DNA of 64,000 bases, from positions 125,314,337-125,378,336 of the forward strand of contig OX375872.1 of the NCBI GenBank assembly GCA_947359465.1, read 5' to 3'. Below are positions 1 to 11,330 of this stretch, piece after piece; position 1 is the stretch's first letter, and every line of letters starts with the position of its first letter. The position numbers and the translations under genes are program-made. Under the pieces are notes generated by a model, which made no database searches, was not told the DNA's origin, and saw only the letters and a program-made list of their open reading frames with translations. Origin of the DNA: Metellina segmentata. Lineage: Eukaryota; Arthropoda; Arachnida; Araneae; Tetragnathidae.

Positions 1-329
1 AATTACAACCGTGTGCCTGAGTATGATTGAATGTCGTGAAAATGTGACCTCTCCGTAAAAACGAGACGTGTAAATGTGCTGCCATCTGTTGGCTTAAAAT
101 TCGAGCTAAGTCGGACTTCCTCCCAATGGGGCTCACTTACATGGAAGCCGCACCTTACTCGCCTCTTGCCGTTTCCGACGGGCCTGGCACTCCTTTGATC
201 TGCCAGTGTATGCATAAGAAACAACAACAAGGCTATATTTTACTTACGGAAAAAGGCAAATATGACAAACAACTGAAACATATTATGTTTTTAAAGATTT
301 CATATAGCATTGGTAAGCGGAATTTTTAT
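1..329. other. Unassigned intronic sequence
   Basis: No repeat or gene was recognised. The first 220 bases are less AT-rich than what follows and stay open for about 70 codons on both strands, but neither translation resembles a family I know and no splice context stands out. It could be an old repeat or an unrecognised conserved stretch. Confidence 0.3.
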
Positions 330-1558
330 GCATGCACTCAAATTTGATCCCCTAGAATTGTCATTCCTCTAGAAATACATGTTTTTAGACAATCATCCTT
401 GTTGTGCTTGTCCTTTAGGCTTGCTGATAAATCAAATCACCTGTACACACCATATGTTACAAAACTAAATCAATTGAACTTTTTTATCTGCCTAACGACA
501 ACTGAAAAAGTTAAATTAAGAAATAAATTTAAAGAAGCTAAACTATTCTTTTGTTGCAAAAACGGACCAAAAAATACTTATTAATAAGCTGTTTCGCTTA
601 GTATAATATTCAAAAGCGAGATTTTTAATCATATATTTAAGGGCAATGACACAATTGTCAAACACCTGGCATTTGTAAATGAATATTCATAAAAGCGGAT
701 CTCCCCTAGATCAATCATACCTCCCGCAATACATCTGTTCTCTGACAAACCTCACTGTTAGGCTAGTCAATAAATAAATAGTAAAATCGGTTTACACACT
801 TTAGCATTAAAAACCGTCATTTACACTTTTCTGCCAAACAACAATTGAAAAGGAGTAAATTAAGTTTAAGAAAGCAAAAATATTCTTTGGTTTCGGAAAA
901 CACAGAAACGCATCATAAAAATTTATATTAATAAGCTATTTGATGGCTATTCATATAATATTTAAAAGCAGGATCAATATTTATACGTGAATCACCTATA
1001 TCGGTCATATCTCCCGAAATAAATGTTCTCATACAAACATCACTGTTTAGTTTGATCATTAAATCAAATTAAATCGCATGCGCACACTCCGTAATTAAAA
1101 CCCAACTCATTTGCGCTTTTTCTTCCTAACGACAGCTTCAAAGGGGGAAAAATAAATATATTTCAAAAAAGAAAACTTTATTCTTTGTTTACGGAAAACG
1201 TTGAAACAGACCATACAGCAAAGCAGAAAAAAAGCTTTTGATTTCATATGAGCGGGATTCATATTCATAAATGGATTCACTTGATCAATCATACCTCCGG
1301 AAATGTATATGTTCTCAGTCAGACATCTGTTAAGTTTCCTCAATAAATCAAATTAAATCACATGTAGACACTCCATGATTAAAACCCGACTCATTTGCAC
1401 TTTTTTTCTGTAACGACAGCTGTAAAGACAAAATTAGAAATACATTTAAAAAAGGAAAACTACTTTGTTTACGGAAAACGCTGAAACGGACCACACAAAA
1501 ATGCATGTTAATAAGCTGTTTGACTGTCATATTTATAAATGGGATTCATATTTATGTG

Positions 1559-1894
1559 CCGACCAACCGGTATAGTGGTTAAGGTGTTAGCCTCTAGATC
1601 GGAAGGTTCCTGGTTCGAATCCGGGTACGGGCATGGATGTTTGTAAACGTATGGTGTAGAGGCGGCTGGTGCACCTTAAATCTGTCGTGGCCGAAAGTCC
1701 TCACGTTGGGTTGGCGTGGAAGTTTGGAGAGTGTGGTGCCAGCTCAGGTGTTGCTTCGTCATCTGACCGTGGTTCAAAATTACGAGGTGTTGTCCTCGAA
1801 TCTTTCCCTTAAGGGACTGATTCCGGACCGTCGTCAATAGCCCATGGTGTTGCTCTAGTACGACGTTAACTAAAATTACCATTACCATTACCAT
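1559..1894 (+). repeat. SINE-1, full length, type II tRNA-like head
   Basis: The head (1559-1635) has pol III-like boxes (TATAGTGGTTAAGG and GGTTCGAATCC), followed by the shared SINE-1 body (GTGGAAGTTTGGAGAGTG..., CATCTGACCGTGGTTCAAAA) and an (ATTACC)n tail. The 12 bp CATATTTATGTG lies at both 1547-1558 and 1895-1906, a direct target-site duplication typical of LINE-driven retroposition. Its head differs from that of most copies in the window. Confidence 0.85.
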
Positions 1895-2045
1895 CATATT
1901 TATGTGTAGAATCCCATGATCAATCATACCTCCCGAAATGTATGTTCTCAAATTTCTGTTTGATTTGCTTAATGAATAAAATAAAATTGCCTGTACACTC
2001 ATTGATCAAAACCTAACTCATTTGAGCTTTATTCTCTACGTAAGG

Positions 2046-2237
2046 TAATTAATTGGTAATTTTTTTAGTTAACGTCGTACTAGAGCAACACAACGGGCTA
2101 TTGACGACGGTCCGGGATCAGTCCCTGAAGGGAAAGATCCGAGGACAACACCTCGTAATTTTGAACCACGGTCAGATGACGAAGCAACACCTGAGCTGGC
2201 ACCCCACTCTCCAAACTTCCACGCCAACCCAACAATC
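2046..2237 (-). repeat. SINE-1, 5' truncated
   Basis: The 3' part of the SINE-1 body in minus orientation, flanked by a 13 bp direct repeat TCTCTACGTAAGG (2033-2045 and 2238-2250). The 5' truncation together with the duplication shows insertion by target-primed reverse transcription. Confidence 0.85.
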
Positions 2238-2398
2238 TCTCTACGTAAGGACAACTGGTAAAAGGATGAATTAAGAAATCAATTCAAAGAAGGGTTGATG
2301 ATTTGTATTCATGGCAATAGAAAATGAAGCGTACCTGTAGCATCGTCCTTTACTAATCAAGAAGAATAATATAATCTCGTTAAATAATGCGAGAGTAA

Positions 2399-2650
2399 TT
2401 GAGGCGTTGACGTTAAAAAGGAGGTAAGCACCCAAAACTAAATTTTACAGGAAAAGCAAGTTGAAGGTTTCTCTTACCTCCTTATAGCCAAGACTGATCA
2501 AATTTTCATTAATGACATCTTGTGGGATTTTTTGTAACTGGTTAGCTGAACCGCGAGTTACGAACTTACCTCCTTTCAGTGTTACTGGTATTGGAACATA
2601 GAATCTTTTCAATGAAATAACCAATTTCGCGCTTACCTCCTTTTCAATAT
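2399..2650. mobile_element. MITE 'GAGGCGTTGACGTT' family, copy 1
   Basis: Left end TTGACGTTAAAAAGGAGGTAAG and right end CTTACCTCCTTTTCAAT are inverted relatives of one another. The interior (TAAATTTTACAGGAAAAGCAAG, GACATCTTGTGGG) recurs in the second copy at 11.2-12.3 kb. No coding capacity was seen. The superfamily is unknown. Confidence 0.65.
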
Positions 2651-3295
2651 AAACGAATCAAATTATAAATTAAGTTTGAGAAAACAAAACTATTATTTTG
2701 TTTCGGGAAACACTGAAACGAATCATAAAATTTTCTATTAATACGCTATGTGACGACTATTTGTATAACATTGAAAAGTGGATCAATCATACCTCCCGAA
2801 ATTTATATTTTCAGAAATTTTCATTTTCATTATTTCGCTGTCATGCTTGTCAATAAATCAAATACCTTTTCACACACCATAAATAAAAACTCATTTAGCA
2901 CTTTTTTGCCCCACATAGCTGAAAAGGATAAAATACGAAATGTATTTTAAAAAAGCAACGCTATTCTCTGTTTACGAAAAACGCTAAAACGAACCACACA
3001 AACATTCATATTAACAAGCAGTTTGACTCTTCCTATGAACGGGATTGTATTCAAACACTACTGTTTGTGAAAATTTCAACAGCAAGATGGAATCATGCAA
3101 ATTAACGAAACTTGCAGGAAATACAAAAGAGGTGAATATATGCAAATGATTAGATTTGCAAACCGATCACGCATGTGTGGGCCGAGAAACACCCTCTAAA
3201 CTTCCAAGTGAGCCGTGTATAAAAATCATTGTAAATGTGCGTTGAAATGTGTGTATCGTCGTTTGACTGCTGTAAATGATTGATTAGAAGTCAAA

Positions 3296-4905
3296 ATGTC
3301 TCGTCAAAAGCGCAGAGTGCCTTACGAGCAACTAACGGAGTTCGAACGGGACCGCATGATCGATCTCAGTGAGTGTGGACTTTTGTATCGTGAAATCGCC
3401 ACCCGCCCAGGGCGATTGCCACAACAGTGATGCGTGTGTGGAAGAGATGGACCATGGAGAACCAGACAAGTCGAAACCCCAGCAGTGTGCCACGCAATAT
3501 GACGTCCCCACGGGACGACAGACACCTCATCCGCATGGCGTTGACGGAACGTACAGCGTCCTCACGTGCGTTGGCAAAACATTGGAGCATGTCTACAGGT
3601 GTCATTGTCTGCCCTCACGGTTCGTCGACGTCTGCTGCGCCATGGTCTATGTGCAAAGATTCGTCTCTGCAGGATTCCCTCGAAGCTGAACCACCGACGC
3701 CTCCGGCTACAATGGGCTCACCAACACAGCCAATGGCGTGCCGATTGGCAACAAGTCATCTTAGATGAGTCCCTCTAAAATCTGGACTTTAAGATGAACG
3801 CGTACTCTCCAGACGCTACAGAGGTAAACGCCTTTTCCTTGGGTATCTTATTCGGCATCATACTGGACGAACGCCTGGCGTTATGGTTTGGGGCGCTATA
3901 CGATATCATGAACGATCCCGCCTACTCCAAACTGTAGGGACTCTGAATAGCGAGCGCTACATCAGGGAAGTTGTGAAGCCCGAGGACCTACCCCTCCTGC
4001 AACACATTTCCGGCCATATAACCTTCCTTTACTCGAGTAGAAGCTATGGGAAATTTTTAAGTCCGCTGATTCGTTGGTTTCTCGATGACGTCACTTTAAT
4101 GCATGCGTGAGAAGTATTAGCAATATTTACGTGCAATACCTAGTCTCGTGGTGCTCACTTTTGAAAGGGTTTTTTCCTTACATTAAAGTAAAATGCTTTA
4201 AAGACGAGTAAATAGTTGCTTACTTATAGTTTAAATGCCACTTAAGATGAAAGCCCTACAATCGAAAAATTTGCACATGCGATACTTTTACTGTGAGGTA
4301 CAGAATTGTAAATATATAACTATGTATTCGAATTGAAAGAATGTCCATTGTAATCTTACAAATGTGCATTGTCTATTGTATAAGGTGTCCAGAACAGTTA
4401 ATTGAAAATCATTAATAAAATCTGCACTGATCAATCATGATGGGACGGACTGAGCACGACACTCGCCATTGCAAGTAAATATTGATACTTCTCACCCATG
4501 CGCACAATGAGTGAGTGACGTCATAGATCACGGAGTGAAAAACCTACGAATCAGCGGGCTTAAAATTTTCCCATAGCTTCTACTCGAGTAAAGGTAGGTT
4601 TATATGCTTCCCGGAGATGCATTTCAACAAGAAATTGCAAGTCCACATGTTGCTCGGTATGTACAAGCCTTTTTCAGTGCACGTTCCCCGGATATTTCGC
4701 CTATTGAGCATCGGTTGGCGACTTGCTCGTCGGGCAGAGAGTACGACTGAATTTTGGCATCAGATAAAGGCCATCTGGAATGTTATTCCTTAACTTGACA
4801 TTCAGAATCTCTAGGATTCAATGATACGACGTGTACAGGCACACGTCGCTGCGGTGTCTGCTTCACATGATATTGATTTTCAGCATTGTTTTTGTTTAAT
4901 TGCTC
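3296..4905 (+). pseudogene. Tc1-like transposase pseudogene
   Basis: Translation from the ATG at 3296 begins MSRQKRRVPYEQLTEFERDR, a Tc1-type helix-turn-helix start. It then meets a stop at the TGA near 3428. The same frame resumes with RVWKRWTMENQTSR and a basic GRR-like hook, followed by LRLQWAHQH and a decayed catalytic FSDES region near 3760. Another frame gives GVMVWGAI (from about 3877). After the nested insertion the second catalytic block reads FQQEIASPH where the family has QQDN, so the second aspartate is replaced. SARSPDISPIEH (about 4680) carries the third acidic residue. It has several stops and frameshifts and is certainly inactive. Confidence 0.85.
4014..4607. mobile_element. 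Foldback MITE nested in the Tc1 copy
   Basis: Inverted arms of about 140 bp: CTCGAGTAGAAGCTATGGG near 4033 with its complement at about 4569-4587, extending inward through CCGCTGATTCGT, GATGACGTCAC and GTGAGAAGTATT. The outer ends carry CATATAACCT-like sequence. TTCCGG (4008-4013) and TTCCCGG (4608-4614) flank it as a probable target duplication, and deleting the insert restores the transposase reading ISG-D-AFQQ. There is no ORF. Confidence 0.8.
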
Positions 4906-5011
4906 TGTAAATTTGATTGTTTATTTAAAGCACTATAAGTAATACGTGGAATAAATTTCATTTTTACCTGATGATTCTTTCATTATTTTGCAATTTTCAC
5001 AAACAGTAGTG

Positions 5012-5335
5012 TATATTCATACGTGGATTCCCTTGATCAATCATGCCTCCCAATATGCATATGTTCTCAGAAAACATCTGTTAGGTTTGTGCTATAAATA
5101 AAATTAATTCGCCATGATTAAATCCTAACGCATTTGCGCTTTTTATCCCCTACTTAACGACAGCTGAATAAGGCTGAATTAAGAAATCAACTTAAAGAAG
5201 CATTGATAATTTGTCTTTATGACAATAGAAGGTAGAGCTTACATATAGCATCGTCCTTTACCAATCAAGACGAATAAAATAATCGCGTTATATAATCCTA
5301 GAGTAATTATATTAGGAACCAATATTTTTTCCTCT
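5012..5335. repeat. Satellite of ~290 bp units, right block
   Basis: The satellite interrupted at 3055 resumes directly (CATACGTGGATTCCCTTGATCAATCATGCCTCCC). The block holds one complete unit and a partial one, then fades near 5335. Confidence 0.7.
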
Positions 5336-5756
5336 TAATTGCATATTTACTGAGCCCCTTCCGAATTCCCCGTTAATCTTTGTGGGCCACTTCAGTGACC
5401 GTAGCTGCTTTTTCCGAAATTGATCCAAGTCGCATAAACTTATTAATTTTTTACCGAATCTAATGGCATGTCTATGTTTATTAGCGGAATAAATTAACGT
5501 AAATGTTACGTCACGGCTCTCCCGACTCGCAAATAAAGCTCTCGGTTTTGTTTTTTCCCTCTGCCGAAATTAATCCTCGCTCTTCGAGGCTGGAAATAGC
5601 GTAAAGATGCGTCTAGCCGTAATCCCGTCGTAATTGGACGCACGATGCGTATTTACGTGTCTTGGTTGGTCGTAATTGGAAGCTGGTGCGCGCGGTTCCG
5701 AACTTTTTCTGCGCTTATCCGTCTTGCGAAACCCGATTCACTTTGAGGATTTCAAA
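5336..5756. other. Unassigned, CpG-richer stretch
   Basis: Not recognisably repetitive. It holds more CpG than the surroundings (TTACGTCACGGCTCTCCCGA, GTGCGCGCGGTTCCG). There is no ORF of note. It may be old unique intronic sequence, possibly regulatory, but nothing in it proves that. Confidence 0.3.
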
Positions 5757-6020
5757 AGAAATCGAAAACTGGCCGTCGATCAGCTAACCAAAACGATTAA
5801 AATCGAAAAATGGCTGTACATCGTCCAACCAAAACTAATGAAATAGAAGAATGATCGTAGATCGGTTGACCAAAGCAAATGAAATAGAGAAGTGGCTGTA
5901 GATGGACTAATCAAAACTAATGAAATAAGTAGAAAAATGGCCGTAGATGGCTTACCAAAACGAATAAAATCGAAGAATGGCCGTAGATCGAATTACCAAA
6001 ACGAATGAAATCGAAAATCA
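5757..6020. repeat. Minisatellite, ~44 bp period, six units
   Basis: Units follow the pattern GAAATCGAAAAATGGCCGTAG then ATCG-CTAACCAAAACGAAT, repeated about six times with moderate divergence. Confidence 0.85.
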
Positions 6021-6904
6021 TGGTCATTATGTCTAAAACAATTGTGAAAATTATAAGATTCGCGGGGTAGCTCTAAACATACTTGCATTAAACTGCTTAC
6101 AGTGTCCGTTACATTACCATGTTACAGTTCGCTAGTAAACCCTCGGCTATAAACCGCTTGTTGTACATATGATAGAAACGGGTGGATAGGTACGCGAAAT
6201 GGCCACTTTCGGACTTCAGTCATAACTTATTCCACCGATGTCTCTAGCGACGATTGCTGACGTCAGCGTGTCTTCGATGAAAACAAAAAACATGGTCACA
6301 TGACGCCAAAAACAATAGTGAGAATTCCAGCACTAGAGCTCTAAACATACCTATCGTGTAGCGAAAAGTGCTAAAACAAAAGTATCTGCAAAAGACGGAT
6401 GATCTTGGGAGACAATGAATTCCTAGGTTGACACAAACTTTCTATCATTTATTATATCGGTGCGTTTTCGCGTGGTCTGACTTTTTCTCCCCTTCCTTCC
6501 AAAGAGAGAAAAAATGATTTATCGCGATTTTAAAAATTGTGTCTGGTATCAATTCTTTTGTCTTGGGGACAGAAAATGTAGAATTTTTTGCGCTTTGGTA
6601 AAAGGAAAAATGGGTGAGTTATGGTGAATGTAGAAGTGGATCAGACGCGTTGAAATGAAAATAGGGTGTCTATTCTTGATTTAATAAACCAAGTTTTTCG
6701 CTTTTTCTTTTTTTTATTCGTCGGGAGATTTTTCTTTGCGTCATTTTTTTGTGTGTTTTTTTACACTCACCCTGACATTTCGTGTTATTCATTCTGTTGT
6801 TTCATTTTTATCTCACTCGATCGATTTTAATAGATACTTTTATATCATGCTGGTATATATCACGCGTGTTTTATTTACCCACAAATGCTTAACTGAATGG
6901 GGCA
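6021..6904. other. Unassigned AT-rich sequence with a weak direct repeat
   Basis: Two diverged direct copies are visible at about 6011-6090 and 6283-6365 (ATGGTCA...AAAACAAT-GTGA, ending AGCTCTAAACATAC). The rest is homopolymer-rich AT sequence without a recognisable gene or element. Confidence 0.4.
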
Positions 6905-7010
6905 CTCCTTAGCTCATAAGTTTTGCCCATTAGGTTGTGAGCGGCGACGTTCGATTCCTGTAACTTACCCTGGGTGAATTTCTTGCTTCTGTGGCAGGAA
7001 AATTTTTCTT
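6905..7010 (+). repeat. SINE-2 fragment (head)
   Basis: A decayed SINE-2 head: GGTTGTGAGCGGCGACGTTCGATTCCTG followed by a short body. The B box GTTCGATTCC is intact. Confidence 0.6.
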
Positions 7011-7254
7011 ATGTGTCTAAGATCATAGAGGAAACATAAACTTTGAGTGAGCAATTGTAAACTTTTTATGTGCATATGGTCATGTGACCAAAACTACTAG
7101 TAACATGACCCTTAGACTACTTTCCTTTTCGAACACTCATCATTTAATTGGACCACGGTACTTGTGAAGAGACTTATTCACAACTTCATATGATTAGTCT
7201 GGGCGACATATAGGACTATGATAATTTGACTATTTTTTTTTCGCCACTCTAGAA

Positions 7255-7440
7255 ATGCGCATTCACACTTCCAACCATTTTATAAAAAGTTATACAGCCA
7301 AACAAGGCGATGAGATGCCAAATCGGTCAACCAACTCATTTCTTCGCATTACAGTCATATGTATACTAGTGGACATGATTTTACTTTTTGAAGCCCCTGT
7401 CAATAACTCAGTCTACTTGTATTTCACGTCTATGTGTAAG
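7255..7440. repeat. Dispersed repeat shared with 45.8 kb
   Basis: The stretch with GCGATGAGATGCCAAATCGG, ACTTTTTGAAGC and TATTTCACGTCTATG matches 45812-45978 in the same orientation and order. Only these two copies are present, and the class is unknown. Confidence 0.6.
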
Positions 7441-7464
7441 ATAGATCATAACTGGAATGTTGTC

Positions 7465-7530
7465 TGTCTTCGGTATAGCCCAATGTGGCCCATGCACCAT
7501 AAAACCCAATCAACCAAAATAGAAACTGCC
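7465..7530 (+). repeat. SINE-2 3' end
   Basis: TAGCCCAATGTGGCCCATGCACCATAAAACCCAATC matches the SINE-2 tail (GCGCCATAAAACCCAAC). Confidence 0.6.
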
Positions 7531-8196
7531 TAAACGCAAGATTAAATACATTCCAATGATGACGAAAGTGTTTTTACGGCGAATTCTTGTATGTATTCTG
7601 TACGTATACTTTTGGTACTAAATTTTTTTTTCGTCGAATACATCTCCCCATGTCTTCAAAAGTTTACGTATTCCTTACCTGACGTTACTTGTCTTGTTTT
7701 ATTAATACAATTTCAGTACGTCGTTTAAAATATAGCAGGATACTTGCTACAAAAGAATTATTCTTTTAGTGTGCTCTAACACCCCTTAAAGTTTGTCCCA
7801 TGAGCTCCTAATCCCCTGTATACGTTCTCTGCACAGCTTTTTTTTGTTTGATATATCTTCAACAGCTGTGAAATCAGGTTCTTCGTTCTGAAAGTTCATG
7901 GTCCATAGATGCTACCTATAAATTGCATCCGAAATCAATCTCCTGATGTCTTCGAGAGGATCGTAAATTTCCGAACTGAATTCCTGCAGCTGAATGTATA
8001 AAACATTAGGATCGAAATCGATCATCAAAGATCGCAGGTTGAGGGAGGGTAGAAGTGTTCCATTTTTCACCTGTGCTGATCGATTCCTCATCACCTTCGG
8101 TTCTTGTAGCTCCCCTCTTTTATACAGGCCCTTCTTACATAAGGTTACATTTTTGCCTTGAGCTAAGAAAATATAATACTTTAAGGGAAAAGGTAC
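7531..8196 (-). other. Unassigned; contains a 60-codon minus-strand ORF
   Basis: At 8094-7912 the minus strand encodes a 60-residue ORF with protein-like composition (LLPSLNLRSLMIDFDPNVLY then EIYDPLEDIRRLISDAIYR). It stays open for some codons upstream of its methionine. I do not recognise a family. It might be a fragment of an old element or chance. The rest of the stretch is AT-rich with nothing identifiable. Confidence 0.25.
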
Positions 8197-8514
8197 GTAG
8201 TTGAATTAACGTCGCACTGCAGCAACATACGGGATGTTGGCGATGGTCCGTAAGCAATCCGAAAGAGAGAAATCCGAGGACAACGGCTCATAATTTTGAA
8301 CCACAGTCAGACGACAAGGTCAACACCTGAGCTGATAATCCACTCTCCAAATTTTCACAGCACGCCCACGTGAAGACATTTGAGGCCATGACAGATTTAA
8401 AGTGCACCAGCCGCACTGTGTTTTAGTTGGATCGAGTTTCGAATTCCTGACCTTCAATTTCGCAATCCCCTCCAGTTGCTAATCCGCTACTATTCCAACC
8501 GAGCTTCCGCTACC
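8197..8514 (-). repeat. SINE-1, near full length
   Basis: Minus-oriented SINE-1 from the tail (GAATTAACGTCGCACTG) through the body to the type I head (TAGCAACTGGAGGGG on the complement). It is diverged and abuts a TTAA-type MITE directly. Confidence 0.75.
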
Positions 8515-8516
8515 CC

Positions 8517-8720
8517 TTAACCCTCCAAGTGGTTTCGTTGAGATATCTCGACCAATCTGATAAATTTTACAAAGGACGAGATACCTCGTCATCGGTATAT
8601 CGCCAATTATTTTTTGAAATGACGAGATGGAGATCTGGTCAGTTTTCTTTCTAATGATGAGATGTGGTCAGTTTTGTTAATGACGAGATACCTCGTCAAG
8701 ACAACAACCTGGAAAGTTGC
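8517..8720. mobile_element. TTAA-flanked palindromic MITE, copy A
   Basis: Begins TTAACCCTCCAAGTGG and contains several GACGAGATACCTCGTC-like palindromes spaced by GATCTGGTCAGTTTT. The right end (AACCTGGAAAGTTG) is decayed. It belongs to a family seen nine times in this window. Confidence 0.75.
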
Positions 8721-8832
8721 GAGTAAAGGAGCCAAACCCGAATATATTCGTTGAATGAAGTTACTTATCTCCAGTACGTCACTTTTAATGCTTCAGGTAG
8801 TTATTGAAATCAATGGTATAGTCGTATTGATT

Positions 8833-8965
8833 GGCTGGGGGTTGGGTTTATGGCACAAGGGCTATATATGGCCAGCTACACTCAACAGCGTCATGTAAAT
8901 AGACATTCGCACACAAGGAATACTGACCAAAAATACACTCAGAGAGGTATCCAACTTTTAGTTGC
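8833..8965 (-). repeat. SINE-2, minus orientation
   Basis: GGTTGGGTTTATGGCACAAGGGC is the complement of the SINE-2 tail. Body fragments follow to about 8965. Confidence 0.6.
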
Positions 8966-8992
8966 ACTGAAAACTGCTTTTCGCACTTTTGG

Positions 8993-9165
8993 TTAACCCT
9001 CCTGGTAGATGTCTCGACGAGGTATCTCGTCGTACTAGCAAAACTAACCAGATCTAGATGGACGAGATACCTCGTCATTAGAAAAACATGACCAAATCTC
9101 GTCGTCATCGAAAAATCGATAATAACTTAATGATCGCCATTAGCAAAATTGGGCTGATCTTGTGA
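8993..9165. mobile_element. TTAA-flanked palindromic MITE, copy B
   Basis: Starts TTAACCCTCCTGGTAG, with CGACGAGGTATCTCGTCG and GACGAGATACCTCGTC palindromes. The right end has decayed. Confidence 0.75.
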
Positions 9166-9342
9166 GAAAGAACCACTCACTTCCAACTTAAAAAGTGATA
9201 AGTTTAGAATGGATGTGAATTTTTTGTATTGTTTCAAAATCCTAAATATATAAACTTTAAAAGGACAAGTAGGGAACACAAAAGCAAACCGTATTCACAT
9301 AGGTATGCTTATGCGCTACTACTCTTGATGTGCTAGAAAATC

Positions 9343-9485
9343 GGTTGGGTTTATTATGGCGCAAGGGCCATATTTGGCCATGCTAAGCTAGACACAAGAC
9401 AGACAACATCAAATTAGGCACACGATTCACCCATCGTCATCGTTTACTAGGAGAGAGCGTTTCCAATTGCAACTCATACTCTTCT
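9343..9485 (-). repeat. SINE-2, minus orientation
   Basis: GGTTGGGTTTATTATGGCGCAAGGGCC followed by diverged SINE-2 body, ending near GAGAGAGCG. Confidence 0.65.
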
Positions 9486-9917
9486 CTATTTCCTATTTAT
9501 GATATTTTAATTGTCTGTCCTGTTTTAAATCTTCAACGTCTCAACTGTTTTTTAAAGTACAATTTTCAATCTGAGAGATTTGATTGGGGAAAATCCCCAT
9601 TCCAATCTTTCGCATTTTTACATTGAGTTGGATTTTTAAACCTCATCTAAATTTTTTCCATCTTTTAAATTTCACTTTCAATATTTTATACGCACGTAAA
9701 TTAAATTCTTCATTGTTTATGCTCCATACGATGCTCTTTTATCATCTGATTATTGTTTGAATATTTTAACTCTCCTCTCTGTATTTTTCTTGTTTAAAAT
9801 CTACCTTTATATTTGTCTTGGACTTTTAATTCTTTCCTTTTTCATACTTTTTTGGGTTATGGGGTTATTGCGTTGGAATTTTAATTCGTAAATATTTTAT
9901 AATTGTATTAAGTCATA
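9486..9917. other. T-rich unassigned sequence
   Basis: Pyrimidine-rich on the plus strand, with loosely repeated TTTTAAATCT/TTTAATTCTT blocks. No gene or classified element is visible. Confidence 0.4.
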
Positions 9918-10405
9918 TTCAGTCTTGTGTTTCGCGCGGCTTGTCCGTTTTTGGACCTTGCACCATAAACCCTAACATCCAATCCAGACAATATCAAGTA
10001 TGGACATACATACATACAAGGAAAGTTTAACTGACAAAGAAGTCTGCAAAACTCGGACGCTGTTAGCAACCTAGTATGTATCTCCCAATCTCTTATTTGT
10101 CTTTTTCCAAACAACATCAAGTGTGGACATACATACACATAAAGAAAGTTTTACTGACACAGAAGTCGCCAGAACTCGGATGTTTTTAGTAACTTAGTAT
10201 ACATCTCCCAATATATCATGTCTTTTCTTTTTTAATTGTTAATGAACTTGCGCCATAAAACCCAAACATCCACTCCAATCCAGACAACATCAAGTATGGA
10301 CATAAATGCACACACACAAAGTTTTACTGACACACATTTCGCCAAAACTCAGATGTTTTAAGTAACTTAGTATGCATCTCCCAATATCTGATTTGTCTTT
10401 TTTAT
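9918..10405. repeat. SINE-2 3' end plus tandem triplication of a minus SINE-2 piece
   Basis: A plus-oriented SINE-2 tail (9918-9980) runs into three direct copies of a minus-oriented SINE-2 segment starting near 9981, 10107 and 10277 (ACAACATCAAGTATGGACAT, AAAGTTTTACTGACA, AACTCGGATG, TAGTATGCATCTCCCAAT). The minus segment is amplified in tandem at about 126-170 bp spacing. Confidence 0.75.
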
Positions 10406-11171
10406 GCGTTGTTAATGAACTTACTTCTTCACGAAAGGAGAATAGTATCGCAAATCTTTTTTCCTTCTGGTAATGGACTCTCCTCATTAAACTCTGGGAA
10501 TGATTTACCTCCGAGATGAGGATATCTTCGGGACTTGGCACGAAATCTCCGCCGCCAATCATCTCAAACACATAACACTCTCGGCTCATCTTTATTTAAT
10601 TTCCATCCCCTAATCGAATAAATCACGCATGGCTGTTCCTCTGAGGCTTTAGCCCGACAAAAAAAACGAACGGAAATAACCGAAAACTGACAGTAGCAAT
10701 CTGCGAGTGTGGGAAAAAAATACATATTTTTGCCTAGCGGTTGAAAGTCTGGAAATTCATGTTTCATTGCGACTTTTTTTTTTACTTGACGTAAATGGTT
10801 ATTAATAAGTTTTTTAGCAGGCAAGAAGGGAAACAGAAGGGGAGAACAAAAAAGAACGGATGATATGGTCGGGAACCATAAGGGTTCAGTGCCTTCTAAA
10901 AACTGCTGGCAATTTTCCAGAATCCTTTTTGGAAGTTCTCTGAATGAATGGTTGTTGTGCATCTCCCATACTATCTCTATCTGACTTTTTCTTTTAAATT
11001 CTTTGTGGTGTAATCTTTTCCCATCCCCTTTATTTAATCACTACACTGCACTCTTGTTTCCCTGGTATACTGCTTGAAAGTTTAGACGTCCACTTTGGTG
11101 AGACAGACTTCCTTGCAGACTAGCAAGTCCACACATGTTGCTTGTTTATTTATTCTTTGTAAAATCAAGTA
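10406..11171. other. Unassigned sequence
   Basis: No repeat, element or gene was recognised. Open frames on the minus strand (10564-10962) lack family resemblance and splice logic. Confidence 0.35.
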
Positions 11172-11330
11172 TTGTGTGGATGCAAAAGTTCTTCCCGGTG
11201 TTTTTGACAGAAACTGAAAAAACATTGAAGCGTTGACGTTGAAAAGGAGTTAAAACTAAACAAAAACTAAGTGCCAAAAACTAAATTTTACCGGACAAGC
11301 AAGTTGAAAGTTCCACTCAGCTCCTTCTTA

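Larger units (their letters stand above)
330..3055. repeat. Satellite of ~290 bp units, left block
   Basis: A recurrent unit is marked by ATCAATCATACCTCCCGAAA, then a 'TGTTAGGCTTGTCAATAAATC' type segment, a 'CTAACGACAGCTGAAAAGG' segment and 'TTAATAAGCTGTTTGAC'. Anchors are seen near 360, 720, 1010, 1290, 1929 and 2782. Once the inserted SINEs and MITE are removed the spacing is about 280-360 bp. Units are diverged from each other. The array continues at 5012 after the Tc1-like insertion, so it is older than that insertion. Confidence 0.8.
3056..5011 (+). mobile_element. Tc1-like transposon, defective, interrupted
   Basis: Terminal inverted repeats CACTACTGTTTGTGAAAATT (3056-3075) and its complement (4992-5011). 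The right flank is TA and the left flank is AA, so the left TA appears mutated. Removing the nested foldback insertion (about 600 bp) leaves roughly 1.35 kb, the usual size of a Tc1 element. It sits within the ~290 bp satellite. Confidence 0.85.

Noticed and set aside
1..230. Candidate exon at the window start
   Set aside because: Open on both strands and less AT-rich, but no family match and no convincing splice sites; kept as unassigned.
1559..1635. Possible functional tRNA gene
   Set aside because: The A and B boxes are present, but the sequence runs straight into the SINE body and has target duplications, so it is a SINE head. The same applies to the heads at 32216, 41602, 51358 and 51880.
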